Assembly (NCBI GenBank): GCA_965644315.1
Contig: CBFFRQ010000067.1
Location: 1 to 64,000 of the forward strand
Direction: 5' to 3'
Origin: Caecitellus pseudoparvulus
Taxonomy: Eukaryota > Bigyra: Bicosoecida
Length of the DNA stretch: 64,000 bases
The notes under the pieces are model-generated. The model saw nothing but the letters and a program-made list of their open reading frames with translations. It was not told the DNA's origin and made no database searches. Of this stretch, positions 29,001 to 39,575 are shown piece after piece. The translations under genes were made by a program, and so were the position numbers. The first letter of the stretch is position 1; each line of letters opens with the position of its first letter.

Positions 29001-31205
29001 CTTGTGCCGTGCCCAAGGCAGTCCACGGCAGCACCGCAGCTCCAGAAGAGGCGTTCACAACAGACACCTCGTAGGTCAGGGAGCCCGCAGTCGCGACGGC
29101 ATCGTGCCACCGCCAGCAGGCGTGCACTGGCGCCCCGATCGGAAGGAAGAAGTTCTCGACAGGCGGAGTGGACCCCACATGCCCCCTGCAGGCAGCAGAC
29201 ACTGACAGCCAAGTGGGTACAGGTGCTGCCGTGTCCACCACGATGCCGTCTGTGAAGGCGTACGTCTGCAGGCCAGCGGCGCTGGTCAACACGACGGTTC
29301 CGTACAGCACGTCGCCCTGACCTGGTGCAAACCCAGGCACAGCAGAACACGTGCCTGAAGCCAGGCCTGGTAGCGCATGCACGACTGCCTGGGACGCTGG
29401 CACGACGTCCTCTGCACCGGGGCTGGTGCCCCACATGCACTGCACGTGCTCCAAGCCAGATTCGGCATCCGCTGCACCTTCCCACGCCAGCGCCAGGAAG
29501 TCCGCAGACGCCGTGGCTGCCGCGTCGAAAGATGCAGCCAGCTCGTCGCTATCCAGGGGCGCCCGGAGCGAATCCCATACCCGCAGCAGGGTGGGGCCAG
29601 TGGCGTCCACTGCACCCGTGCGAGCGGTGCTGGTGGTGTACTCGCCAGCGCCATTTGCGAGAGTGAGGGAGAAGTAGGCCCGCTGCCCGTGCACGATAGT
29701 GGAGGCCAGAAACGTGTCGAGGGAGTCCAGAGGCACAGCGGCAGGGGGCGCGAGCTGTGTGCCGCCTTGGGAAGTGCCAGCTGACACGACCACCACAGCC
29801 AGGCCGCTCTCGGCATCTGCAGCGGCATCAAACGTCAGCGCAAACGCGCCTGCTGCCCCAGACATGGAGGGGGCGCAAGGTGTGCACTCAGTGATGGAGG
29901 CACCGTGAGTGGCCTTGTATGTGCCGAGGGAGCAAGAGGCACAGGCGCCACTGGTCGCCTCTCGGTACGTGCCTGGAGCACATTGCAGGGCTGGGGCATC
30001 CGAAGACACTGGCGGGCTGGGGGTGACGATTCCAGTGGCATCCGAGTTGCAGGCGTCACAGAGGGCGGGGTCGTTGCCCAGCACTTGTTTGCAGGCGGGC
30101 ACGACGCAGGGTTGGCAAGCATTGCTCGTCGCGTTCAGCACGAAGCCCGGCCCACACTGGCACACGCCGCCGCCGTGCGTGAAGTCGGGCACAAACGCAG
30201 CATTGGGGTCGGCACAGGCACACGTGCTGCGCCCCGTAGGATCCCCGATCCCAAACGCCGTCAACAGCAGGGTCTGTGCACTCGTGCCAGCCAGGGAAGG
30301 CAGCGTCTCGTCACAGGCAAAGCCGTCCGAGGAGGCGACGCTGGCGTGTCCCGCCATGTTCGTGGCACGAACACTGGTGTACAAAGTGCTCCCAGGCGTC
30401 AGCGCCAGGCCTGTCGCAGCCCATGCCGTGCGTTGCGCCACGACTGTCCAGGGCATGACGTCGTCCAGCCCTGCCGCGCTGCCTAGCGCGACCTCGTACG
30501 TTGCGATGCCAGAGGGGTCCATGAAAGAGCCCCAGTTCGCAGCCGCCTGGCTGCAGTCGGCGGAAAAGTCCACGTCGCCGCCCAGTCGAGCGCCATCGCG
30601 CACCATGCCGGCAGTAGGCCCACTTGTGACCAAGGGTGCACGGCGCCCCAGTGCTCGCCGCGCCAGGCCTGCTGCGTTGGTCGCCTTGACACTACAAGCC
30701 AAGAAGCGGCCTTCAGGGAGGGGGTCCGGCACTCCATCGCTCCCGGGGATAAAAGTAGCTTGGTCCTCACCTGGTCCCAGGGACAGCACGTTGGACAGCG
30801 GCACGATGGAGCCAGTCCCACCTGCCGTCACCTCCACCAGCCCGACCTCCATGCCCACCACTGGTGCCTGGGCGTCTTGCACACCTGTCCACCCACACGT
30901 GACCTGTGCCGCATCGCTCAAAACGGACACCTTGCTGCCAGGGGCATCCAGGAAGTGCACGCTGTCAACGTCTACCGAGCCCTGCCCACTGCGTGCTTCC
31001 TGGCTCGGCGCACGGCTTGGGCCAGTGCGTGTTGCACCTCAGAGCATGAACCGAGAGAGGAGTGCTTTCCGAACAGCGTCTCTTTCCAGGAGTCCACCTT
31101 GTGCTCGAAGGGCTGCAAGAGCTCTCCCCAGCAGGCTGCCTGCACCTTGACCGTGCCTTCCCAGCGGAGCATGACGGAGCTCTCCCACACGCGAAGGGTG
31201 CGCAT
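26077..31205 (-). CDS. Very large Ig/fibronectin-like repeat protein, probable extracellular adhesin
   Basis: The main exon (26077-30999) is open for about 1640 codons but has no ATG near its 5' end. Upstream in another frame, from the ATG at 31205, is a coding-like stretch (RWEGTVKVQ, VDSWKETLFGK). A 38-nt GT-AG intron at 31000-31037 would join the two in frame, giving about 1696 residues; further 5' exons with a signal peptide are likely. The protein repeats beta-sandwich-like modules with the signature D-ESGL followed by GS-PG, seen at least four times. A Cys-rich segment (CAPGTYREATSGACASC) resembles ephrin-receptor-like GCC2/GCC3 modules. No membrane span is evident near the C-terminus. 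This module mix is common in large surface or secreted proteins of protists. Function unknown; adhesion is inferred. Confidence 0.75.
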
Positions 31206-32038
31206 GCTGTACACGGTGAGATGTGCCAGTTAATGGGGCTATACAACCAACGGCATTGGGTGGAGGCTGCGTGTGGGAGAGTCGGCGCTGGCAGGTGTGA
31301 CGTCGACGCCATGCCGGGCTTGGCCACAGTCTGAACTGCCGCTATGGGGCTAAAAAAGCTTGGAGTACGAAGATTCACCCAAATGCGGCTTTATGAGACG
31401 TGCAGCTTGTGCCCTGGTTGCGATATTCCAAGCAGTGGTGTGCAGATGCGTCTTTCCCTCGGCATTCCCCGACCGAGAAAGTGGCTTTCCTCTGGCGTGG
31501 CGTGGGATCTTGCTTCTGGGGGTTTGGTCAGCACTGACCGGAGCCTTTGCAAAGCCTGTCCATCAATATTCCTGGTGCACCACTTCCCTGCAGGTCCCCG
31601 TCGGCCTGGCCCTGCCACATATTTAGATCCCAGGCCAAGCTGGACATACTCTCGATCTCGGCACAACCCAAACCAAACCTTCCCATGGGGGGCAGAAAAC
31701 CAGCATGAAAACTAGAATGCACGGAAAATGTTTCGAACGCTCTCGCTGTGAACCTTTTTACCCGTGCATCGTGTCAGGAGGTGGTGCGTGCCGCACTGGC
31801 GTGTCTTTAGCCGTTGCGATTTCCGCACTCGTAAACCCGCCGCATTCGTCGCACAAGCACCGACACAGCCGCTGAGTCTTCATGTCCACAGGCTTGACAT
31901 CAATATCTGTCCAAGCATTTTTCCGTGGCATACTTACTGCTCTTCCGCGCAACATTGCGGAGACTCTGCTTCACGAGCCTTGCTCAGCGTGTTGCTTCAA
32001 CTTCAGCGTTGGCCACTGGCATCCTGACGCTACTTGCC
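31206..32038. other. Divergent intergenic stretch
   Basis: Separates the minus-strand fibronectin-like gene from the plus-strand ankyrin-like gene, so it should hold both promoters. A CTCACCGTGTACAG acceptor-like site just upstream of 31205 (minus strand) suggests a further 5' exon here. The plus frame of the ankyrin-like gene is open back to 31925. No other gene is recognised. Confidence 0.45.
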
Positions 32039-33202
32039 ATGGCAACCTTTGAAGATTCAGCCCACCTCAAGATCCAGTGGAAGGCCGCTTGTGATGAGGA
32101 GGATGTAGATGAGCTGTGGGACATCTTGCAGCAAGCCAGCGGCCACACTGCCAGTTTGGCTGAGGTACTAACGAGTTCAGACACAACAGCTGGGTTTCAG
32201 GTTGCGTGCCAGAAAGGACACCTGGAGTTGATGCGTGAGCTGCTGCACCTCACAGGTAGCCTCACGGTGGATGTACATGCGGCAGACTGGGATGGACCTG
32301 AGGCTGGCTTCCGAAGAGCTTGCTACTTTGGCCACATCGACATCGTGCGTGAGCTGCTGAGCCTCACTGGGGCGCGTGAAGTGGACATGCACGTGGCAGA
32401 CAGGTCAGGCCTTGAGGCTCCCTTGCGGTGGGCATGCCGCAATGGTCACTTGCATGTCGCGCAGGAACTATTGGGGCTTACAGGGGCGCGGGCTGTGGAT
32501 GTGCATGCAGCGGATTGGGATGGCCCCGAGGCCGCCTTCCGATGGGCATGCAAGAAGGGCCACGCAGATGTTGTCCGTGAGCTCCTGGGTCTGACTGGAG
32601 CGCGGGCAGTGGACGTGCACGCGGAGTATATGGGACGGCCCGAAGCCGCCTTTCGATGTGCATGCGAGAATGGCCACCTCGACATCGTGCGCGAGCTGCT
32701 GGGCCTGACTGGTGCGCGGAAAGTGGATGTACACGCGGCGGATGGGAACGGACCTGAGGCCGCCTTCCGCGCGGCATGTACCAATGGTCACACAGATGTT
32801 GTCCGTGAGCTACTGGCCCTGACTGGGCCACGGGAAGTGGATGCGCATGCGGCGGACGGAGCAACATCTGAGGCCGCCTTCCGAGAGGCATGCAAGAATG
32901 GTCATAGAGACGTCGTGCGTGAGCTGTTGGGTCTGACTGGAGCACGGGAAGTGGATGTGCACGTGGGGGATTGGGGAAAACCTGACGCCGCCTTTCGATG
33001 GGCCTGCAGATTTGGTCACATACACGTTGTCCAAGAGCTGCTGAGTCTCACTGGAAGCCGAGCCATCCCAGCTCACTCCTGGCAGCGAGAAGGGAAGGCT
33101 TTGATCCAAGCTGCGCGTGATAGAGTGTGGGCTGGCACCAGCACTCGGCACGGGCGGCGTGCGATGCTGTTGCTGAGATCTCGTGGTTTGGGGCGAGAGT
33201 GA
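32039..33202 (+). CDS. Ankyrin-like repeat protein with 38-residue repeats
   Basis: 387 residues from the ATG at 32039 (MATFEDSAHLK). The frame is open upstream to 31925, which would add 38 residues rich in Leu, Arg and Ala, so an N-terminal targeting extension is possible. Residues about 50-355 hold eight tandem repeats of 38 residues with the consensus EAAFRWACKNGH-DVVRELL and then LTGAREVDVHAADWDGP. The helix-turn-helix part matches ankyrin repeats (A-..GH-DVV-LLL), but each unit is five residues longer than the usual 33. Repeats are similar at nucleotide level (114-bp period), indicating recent amplification. Expected to be a soluble protein-binding scaffold; partner unknown. Confidence 0.85.
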   Translation: MATFEDSAHLKIQWKAACDEEDVDELWDILQQASGHTASLAEVLTSSDTTAGFQVACQKGHLELMRELLHLTGSLTVDVHAADWDGPEAGFRRACYFGHIDIVRELLSLTGAREVDMHVADRSGLEAPLRWACRNGHLHVAQELLGLTGARAVDVHAADWDGPEAAFRWACKKGHADVVRELLGLTGARAVDVHAEYMGRPEAAFRCACENGHLDIVRELLGLTGARKVDVHAADGNGPEAAFRAACTNGHTDVVRELLALTGPREVDAHAADGATSEAAFREACKNGHRDVVRELLGLTGAREVDVHVGDWGKPDAAFRWACRFGHIHVVQELLSLTGSRAIPAHSWQREGKALIQAARDRVWAGTSTRHGRRAMLLLRSRGLGRE

Positions 33203-34583
33203 CGATCATGCTCCAATGCAGTGGTCATTGCCGCCATAGATTTGGATGGATCTGCCGGATTTAGCACGCCTCCCCCCCCGTACACACTTCACTTCTACTA
33301 TTGCTCCTTCGGGAGGCTGCTGCATCGCGTTCCGGGGCTACTTTCCTTCCACCTGCCTCCTTCGATCAAGTTCCTGGCCACTTCACAGCTCTCCTTCTCT
33401 CTGCCATTTTACTTTCACCCGACACATTCAGATCAATGCCGACAGACACGCAAGATGCCATCATGCTTACGTGCCTGGTATTCATGTTTCATCAGACCAA
33501 AGCTGCTGCTGACCCCTGACTTGCCTTCCCTCCTTCGCGTCGAATGCATGAGCCGGTTGCCCTCGCTCGCACATCCACTTGCACATCGCCAGCTTGAATG
33601 TTCAGGACCAATGCAACCATGCAGAGACTCACATCAAACATTGAGTGCTCCTCTCTTGATGGGTTCTGCAACGGCTGCTCCAGCTTTAGCATTACCCTCC
33701 CACGATGCAGGAGTGGCTTTTACACACCCAACTTCAAACGCCCGGCTTGAGCACCTGCCTCTTGCGTGCCCAACAAATGGCTAACCTTGCTACCGGACCA
33801 ATGTGGAGGTTCATAAGGTATTCACGCAAGAAGATACTTCCAGCGGGTCTGTTGCGCAATTCTTCTCGCCTGCCCCTGCGCACAAACTTCACGCTCCACC
33901 CCACCAACATTCGCGTGCCCAAAGCAGCACCTTCACTCACTGCAGCTCGAGTGTATACCGCGGGTGAAAGGCCCGCTCTTCACGATGTCCACATCTTGCA
34001 CATTCCGAAATCCCAGGGCCCCTTGTCGGCGGCGACAGCAGGAGGCCTCAAGCGTGCTGCACGTGCAAGCCATCTCAACCGCACCTTCGAGCTTTCGAAG
34101 CAGCAGCGGCACCGGAAAGGACTTCCAGCCCCCAGACCTCGCGGCCGACTTTTCCTCTGCAACATTGTGAATTTCATCGCTGCGGCCGCCCATACCTTGC
34201 GTTAGCCTCTCTGGAATCGACCGCGCCAGTCCCGGCAGCGGAAACCGATTTCCGCAGCCCAGCTGCCTGCTCTTCGCAGCCTCTTGGAGGTTTGTCACAA
34301 AGCGATTGCAAGCAATTAAATCATGACACGCCATTTAACTCGAAACAGTGCTTAGTTCTAGCCACCTATGACTCTCATTCCTGCAGCACTCGTTGCTCAG
34401 CACTCTGCTTGATTGCTTTGCCCAGCGACGCCGACAGAAGTGGACATGGTTCCAAAGGCATGCCAGACGGCGGCTCTCCACACAGCGATGGGTTTGAAGT
34501 TGAAGAGCGTATTACTTCACCTTCGGTGACCTCACGGACTCGTGTAACCATACGGACTTGCTTGAGTAGGATTCTGCCTCGCA
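33203..34583. other. Intergenic stretch, no gene recognised
   Basis: About 1.4 kb between the ankyrin-like gene and the DNA transposon. A 166-codon plus-strand ORF at 33705-34205 is basic and low in structure, with no motif or exon-like neighbour, and is not called. Nothing else is seen. Confidence 0.45.
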
Positions 34584-34585
34584 GA

Positions 34586-34610
34586 TGGTGCGTCACGGAT
34601 TGGTGGATCA
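34586..34610 (+). repeat. Left terminal inverted repeat
   Basis: 25 bp, an exact inverse match to 39103-39127. Sequence similarity stops sharply at the outer edge and within a few bases at the inner edge. Confidence 0.92.
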
Positions 34611-35222
34611 GGGTTGGTTTGAACTCCAGGGGCCCCTGTGATTTGTCACCAGCGGAGTCGATTTCCACAGTGAGGAGGTGTTGTGCAATATGAATTTACC
34701 AGCGCCTCCCATCCACTCATGTATGCCTTGTTGGGTGTTCTTTTTTTCGTGCAACTGAGGGTGCGGCAGTACGCGGGTGTTTGTAGCCGTTTGTGCTCGT
34801 GTCTCGATCGGCAGCCCTGCCCCAGCGCAACGTAGGCCCGCTCGTTCGCCTAAAACGGATACTCATCTGTTTCTCCGCTTTGCACTGAATTGCCACTCAG
34901 TGCCTTGGTCTTGGTACTTTCCTCAGCAAGTCTCGAGCACAGTTTGAATGGTGAGCATAACGGCAAGATTTTGAGCGTTGCTCACAGGTCAAGGTCTCCC
35001 CTACCGTGAAAGCAGGCGGGACTTCAAGCCCAAGGGAGGCTAGATCGGCGTGCGAAGTCACAAAGGGGGACTGCATTGAGTCCACCGGAGCACACCATTC
35101 TTGCAGCTGTGAGGGTTTGAAACGGTGTGCGGAAATCGCTACGCATACCGTCACACTTCCCCCCCTCCTTTGCCAAATAGGCGATTCTCTACAACACAAA
35201 GGACGCCCCGGTGACGGGGGGC
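34611..35222. other. Left non-coding part of the DNA transposon
   Basis: About 0.6 kb between the left TIR and the plus-strand transposon gene. It should include that gene's promoter. No further repeat or ORF is recognised. Confidence 0.4.
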
Positions 35223-36644
35223 ATGTTGGGCACAACTCCTGGCTCACTTTCCTTCTCTTGTCTGTCTCGGGAGCGCCCCTTTGACCCGAGTGGTGCAAAC
35301 AACCTACAAAGTCCAGCTACCATGCTCTCTGAATTGGGCATCCCCGTGGATGGACACATCCTGGGCGACGCAATCCTGCGCCTTTCGAACAGAAATGCCC
35401 CCGTCTTTGTATTGGACCCCGCTCTCATCCCCGAATTCTCCTTCCAGAAGCTGGACAGTCATGGACTGTGCTCCCGGCCGAAGTGCAAGGCACATGCATC
35501 AGCCGTGTTTCATGCTACCCACTGCATGTTTTACCATGCAACAAGGAAGAACCTGAACAAGGCACACGCTGAGTTCCAAGACGTGTTCACTGAGCTGTGG
35601 GACAAGGCATGTGCCATGCGAGGCCTACCGAGCACCAGCCGGACTGTTTACCCAACCGTCGCGGACATGGTGCAGACCATGTTCCGTGTTTACGAGGACA
35701 TCGTACCTATTTCCTTTCATGCTCTCATTGACATGTGGTTGGTCCGCAGACTCTTGGACCTCCACAACGCCCCTCGTGCGAGCCTGGCAACCTTCACGCA
35801 GGTCCAGAGCCACGCTGTTGGCTTGCCGATGCAAACACTCCACACCCAGCAGGGTTCACTGGGGCCACCCGGAATCCAAGGGTCAGCTGTAAGTCAAGAA
35901 TCGCAAGGAAGTGCCAGCAACGTTCCTACTGTCCCCTCCCTCGGGATATCTCTGGGGCAAGCACCCGCCCCCCAACCCACGCCGCCCACCGGAGGGCTGG
36001 GTCCAGTTGAGGGCAGCGGAGAGAGCTCCTTGGATTCGTCTTTTGCGAGTAGCACCCAAAGCCACAGCGCGTTGCTCGAGAATCCTCATCTGCCTCATGA
36101 CTCGCACGATCTGGCCGGACAGTCACAGCCTGGGGAAGAGCCCGTGGAGCCCGATGCGCAACGTGCTGCCCGAGCAGAAGCTGCGCGTCAATCGGCGCTG
36201 GTGGGGATGGGCATTTCTTCGGCAGTAAATGCTTTTGCTCGTGATGCGATTGCCCTTCTTGCACCATTCGAGAAAATGGCAGAGATGCTCGTGCTGCTCG
36301 TGGACAAAGTGGACCAGGGCCGGGCAGATCAGAGGAGAGCTGTGGAGCTCCTCAGTGTCATAGCTTCTTCACAAACTGGGCACATTCCCGCTGACACTGC
36401 AAGTGCTTCGAGGTCACCATCTTCTTCTCGTGCCCCACCGAGCTCTTCTGGTGCGATGCGGCAAGAAGGATTAGGTGGTCCCGCCCCAACTCCTTCACCC
36501 GAGGCTTCGGACCGCCCCACCATTGGCGGTCACAAGAGAACTCGCCCAAACTTCACTGACAACGTGCCAAGCACAGGAGATGCATTTCTCCAAGACGTAG
36601 CGAGATACAACAGACGCCGCCGAGGGCACTCTGACTCCCCGTGA
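35223..36644 (+). CDS. Transposon-encoded companion protein, unrecognised
   Basis: 473 residues from the ATG at 35223; an ATG at 35322 (MLSELGIPVDG) is an equally good start. I do not recognise the family. Residues about 75-115 contain a Cys/His cluster (C-x4-C-x2-H, later H-x2-HC-x3-H) that could bind zinc. An alpha-helical part follows to about residue 200. Then comes a long Ser/Pro/Gln-rich region, a helical stretch with DKVDQGRADQRRAVELL, and a basic tail with KRTRPNF as a possible nuclear signal. Harbinger elements encode a second DNA-binding protein that helps the transposase reach the nucleus and the ends; the position here suggests the same job, but no Myb/SANT motif is visible. It ends 5 bp from the end of the opposing transposase gene. 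Confidence 0.7.
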   Translation: MLGTTPGSLSFSCLSRERPFDPSGANNLQSPATMLSELGIPVDGHILGDAILRLSNRNAPVFVLDPALIPEFSFQKLDSHGLCSRPKCKAHASAVFHATHCMFYHATRKNLNKAHAEFQDVFTELWDKACAMRGLPSTSRTVYPTVADMVQTMFRVYEDIVPISFHALIDMWLVRRLLDLHNAPRASLATFTQVQSHAVGLPMQTLHTQQGSLGPPGIQGSAVSQESQGSASNVPTVPSLGISLGQAPAPQPTPPTGGLGPVEGSGESSLDSSFASSTQSHSALLENPHLPHDSHDLAGQSQPGEEPVEPDAQRAARAEAARQSALVGMGISSAVNAFARDAIALLAPFEKMAEMLVLLVDKVDQGRADQRRAVELLSVIASSQTGHIPADTASASRSPSSSRAPPSSSGAMRQEGLGGPAPTPSPEASDRPTIGGHKRTRPNFTDNVPSTGDAFLQDVARYNRRRRGHSDSP

Positions 36645-36649
36645 TTGTT

Positions 36650-38793
36650 TCACTCGTTCACGTAGCCGTAGTTGTAGGACTGACAATCCATCATGTACGC
36701 GACAAGCTGACTCCCGTCAAAGTCCTCCTTGAAGTGCTCTGGTGGGAGCCACGTGTAGTCTTTCTTTGCCACGTCGCGGGTCTCTGCTTCAAGGAGGGAT
36801 GTGAGCAAGTGCCCTCCGGTCTGCCCATCAGGGAGGGTCTCGAGGAGTTCATCTCCGTACTTGTCATAGTACCACACATCATACGCCTCTTCTGACTCCT
36901 CAAAAGTGGCGGTGTCTCGAGTGGGTTCAATAAGAGCGTAGACGATCCCACGAGGGTAGGACAGCTCAGGATCATGATTGTACTTGCCGACTACAACTGG
37001 CTTGCCGGCAAGAGCAGCCTTGTCTGCTGCAGCACCCCACAGCTTTTCAAGATCCATGACTTCCTGTGGGCGTACCTTGTCGTCGTCAGTCTTGGCGGGG
37101 CGGCAGTATCCAGGTGGAGAGTGTGGCGATGCCATGATGCCAGGAGAGGAGGCCCCCCAGGGGATGCGACACCAGAGCGTGGCGAGACAGCTACCTGCCT
37201 GCGCTGCTTTTTCAGCCTGCCAAGTTCTGTGAGACCACCGCACAAAATGCCACTTACAAGAGGAGACAAGTTCCCTTGTTCCGACCAGGCGAGCACTTGC
37301 TGCAGCTGAGTAGCAGCCTCAATATCGCTTCGTTCCAGTGAAGGCCTCCCGGCCGTACCCAACTCGGCCCCGCGAAGCAGCCGTAAGACGTCATGAAGAA
37401 AAGATACGCTCCTTCGTTTCGCGATGCCGCTCGGAAGGCTTGCGTCAAGTTCACTGTCACGGCGATTAGAAGCAGGACAATCTCCAGCCAAGGATGCAAA
37501 CAGCTCAAACAGGACGAGTGCTGGCTGACGCGAACCGCGGATGTGGAGCCACTGCTCTGACCGAGGAACCCGGTGCCCCTCTGCTTGTTGGAAAGCGAGC
37601 ATCCCAGCAGTAATGTACCCCATGTCTCTGATCTCTTTTTCCTTGGTTTGCGCTTGCAATGGTCTGACACTGGACGATCGGACGAGACCACACACCGTCT
37701 TGAACTCCTTCACACAGTTCTCGACAACCTGGCGACCTGACACGAAGATCTCACGCTGCACAGTTTTGTGTGCCAGGGCGGAAGCCGTTGCTCTTGCCAA
37801 GTCCCGTGGAGAATGCAGAGAGCCAGGGGCTGGCGAGGAGACCCACAGAGACTGAACTCGGGCCGCCATCTTCTCCAACGCCTTGTTGCCCGGAAGGTGC
37901 CGCACAGCAGGCCTGACTCCCTGGAATACACCGTCACCGACAAAGTACTCGCCTTGCTTGATGGCGCCTGAGCGCAGCATGCGCTCGGTTGCTCGTCGCG
38001 CGGCTGCAATCTCAGACACTGTGTTGCCCTTGCCCATGGGTTCGATCCATATAACCCTCCCCGAAACACTGCAGAACAACAGAAAGTTGTACCCGTACAT
38101 CGATTGGTGGTTGCTGTACCAGATGCGGTTCTCTTTGTCTGAAGAAGTTGCTTTCGTCTCCCATGTCAGGCCGTCTACGAACCCTACCAGCCCTGGAGCC
38201 AGTCCACCATGGAAGGAAAGCGCCTCTCTGCGGTGCTCTGGAAGCACTGCCCAGGGCAGCGCTTTGTAAAAGAAGGTCTTCAGCACTGGAATCAACCGAG
38301 GAATGCTGTCTTGGAGAGTAGTAGCGGCAATGCTCAGCCTAGACGTGATCTCTTGGCGGTTGCGCCCGGCACACACCATCATCACCCCGAGCAAGAGGTC
38401 GGCTTCACGCCCATTCTGGATGTCCCTGAGGGCGTTCCACCTCAAGAAGCTGTCCGATATCAAGCCAGAGAGGGCTTTGGCTAAATTTCTTGCTCTCATG
38501 CGCATGAAGGTGAGGCACTCGCCCGATGTGAGGAATTCGTAGGTGGGTGTCCCCTTGCGGATTTTGGGGTGCAGCCTGGCCCCCTCCATCGAGTCGTTGC
38601 GGTCGATGTTGCGACGTTTCGTGCCCCGCAGCTTTTGTGTTTTATGGTATACCCTTTTGATCAACTTGTGACCGACATGTTGAATCACGCAACATGCAGA
38701 ATGTGGCGCAGAGGCCCGTCGCTCAACGGATGCTGCCGTTGTCGGGGTGACAGAAACGCTCGGCTGCACCAAGCGTGATTGGGTGGACTCCAT
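36650..38793 (-). CDS. DDE transposase (DDE_Tnp_4/Harbinger-like), probably spliced
   Basis: From the ATG at 38793, 533 codons give a basic N-terminal part, a helical region, and a catalytic domain. FVDGLTWETK supplies the first Asp, YSNHQSMYGYN and SVSGRVIWIEP follow, FVGDGVFQGV the second Asp, and VENCVKEFK the Glu. A GT-AG intron at 37064-37194 (131 nt, CAG/GTAGCT to CCCACAG) would join it in phase to an acidic, Tyr-rich C-terminal exon (36650-37063), for about 670 residues. Without splicing the frame runs to 36991 with a low-quality tail. Alternatively the downstream exon is a separate small protein from the ATG at 37135. The enzyme should cut and rejoin the element at its 25-bp ends. The catalytic acids appear intact. 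Confidence 0.8.
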
Positions 38794-39102
38794 TGCCTCG
38801 AAAATGCCACAACACCCGAATAATTGTACCAATGCTTGATTTCCAGAGTCCTAATCGCCGCTCTTGCAGTGCTGACTCTCTCAGGGTTGATTTCCTGTCT
38901 CGACAGCGTGCGACCCCTTTCTCACTAACGCCTGGGGCAAAAAATCAAGGTTCGGCTCGTTGATCTCGCCAAAATGGCTAAAACAGTTCCTCAGGCATGG
39001 TACATTCTCTTTTTCCCGACAGTCAACTAGCGCAAACATAGAAAGATTCTAAGTCGATGTGTTGATCTCACAGGATTGACACAAGCCGTTGGTATCTCGC
39101 CT

Positions 39103-39127
39103 TGATCCACCAATCCGTGACGCACCA
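39103..39127 (-). repeat. Right terminal inverted repeat
   Basis: 25 bp, the exact inverse of 34586-34610, followed by GA as outside the left end. Confidence 0.92.
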
Positions 39128-39129
39128 GA

Positions 39130-39575
39130 TGTGACTGATCTCTGCGCCGGCCAGCGACAAGCTTGACGGATCAATCCTATTCTTGAAAAATGAAACAACC
39201 CATCTTTCCCCAAAACATCCTTGCATACAACTGAGATCCTTCACTTCCCACTGCCTCAAGGCAGCTTCGAACTTGTGTTGCTCCAGCGAGCCCGGCGGAA
39301 TTGCCCGTGCACCATCAAGCAGTGCAACCTGCTGCTGACCTCAGCAACAGCAAAGGGTCACCGCAACACGAGTCTTGTCCGCTGACGAGGCCCAGGTGCG
39401 ATACGTCAAGTACGTGCGTCAACTTGTTTTCAGGCCTCGTGTGTCGGAACTCTGGGAATGTGTGTGGCGTGGTGGGGGGAGCGTTGGCGCTTTCACTTGT
39501 CACAAATGCCCTGCACGGCCGTTCACCCCTCCACATAGGATACGCCAGCGTCTTGACAAACTTGTGCTAAACAAC
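39130..39575. other. Flank between transposon and SEL1-repeat gene
   Basis: No gene of its own. The reading frame of the downstream gene is open back to about 39375 but contains no ATG before 39576, so part of this could be exon if an upstream start exists beyond an intron. Confidence 0.4.

Larger units (their letters stand above)
34586..39127. mobile_element. 4.5-kb DNA transposon with 25-bp TIRs, Harbinger-like
   Basis: Both ends carry the same perfect 25-bp inverted repeat, starting TGGTGCGTCACGG and ending GGTGGATCA when read inward (34586-34610, and 39103-39127 on the other strand). GA lies immediately outside each end (34584-34585 and 39128-39129), a probable 2-bp target duplication. 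Inside are two convergent genes: an unrecognised 473-residue protein on plus and a DDE transposase on minus. Two convergent or divergent ORFs and a DDE_Tnp_4-type enzyme fit PIF/Harbinger or ISL2EU elements. Canonical Harbinger duplications are 3 bp and ISL2EU ones are AT, so the superfamily is provisional. Both genes look intact. Confidence 0.88.

Noticed and set aside
33705-34205. 166-codon plus-strand ORF in the gap before the transposon
   Set aside because: No motif, no exon-like continuation, composition like non-coding DNA of the region.
38038-38049. GGTTCGATCC, a match to a tRNA B box
   Set aside because: Lies inside the transposase catalytic domain; no cloverleaf or A box can be drawn around it.
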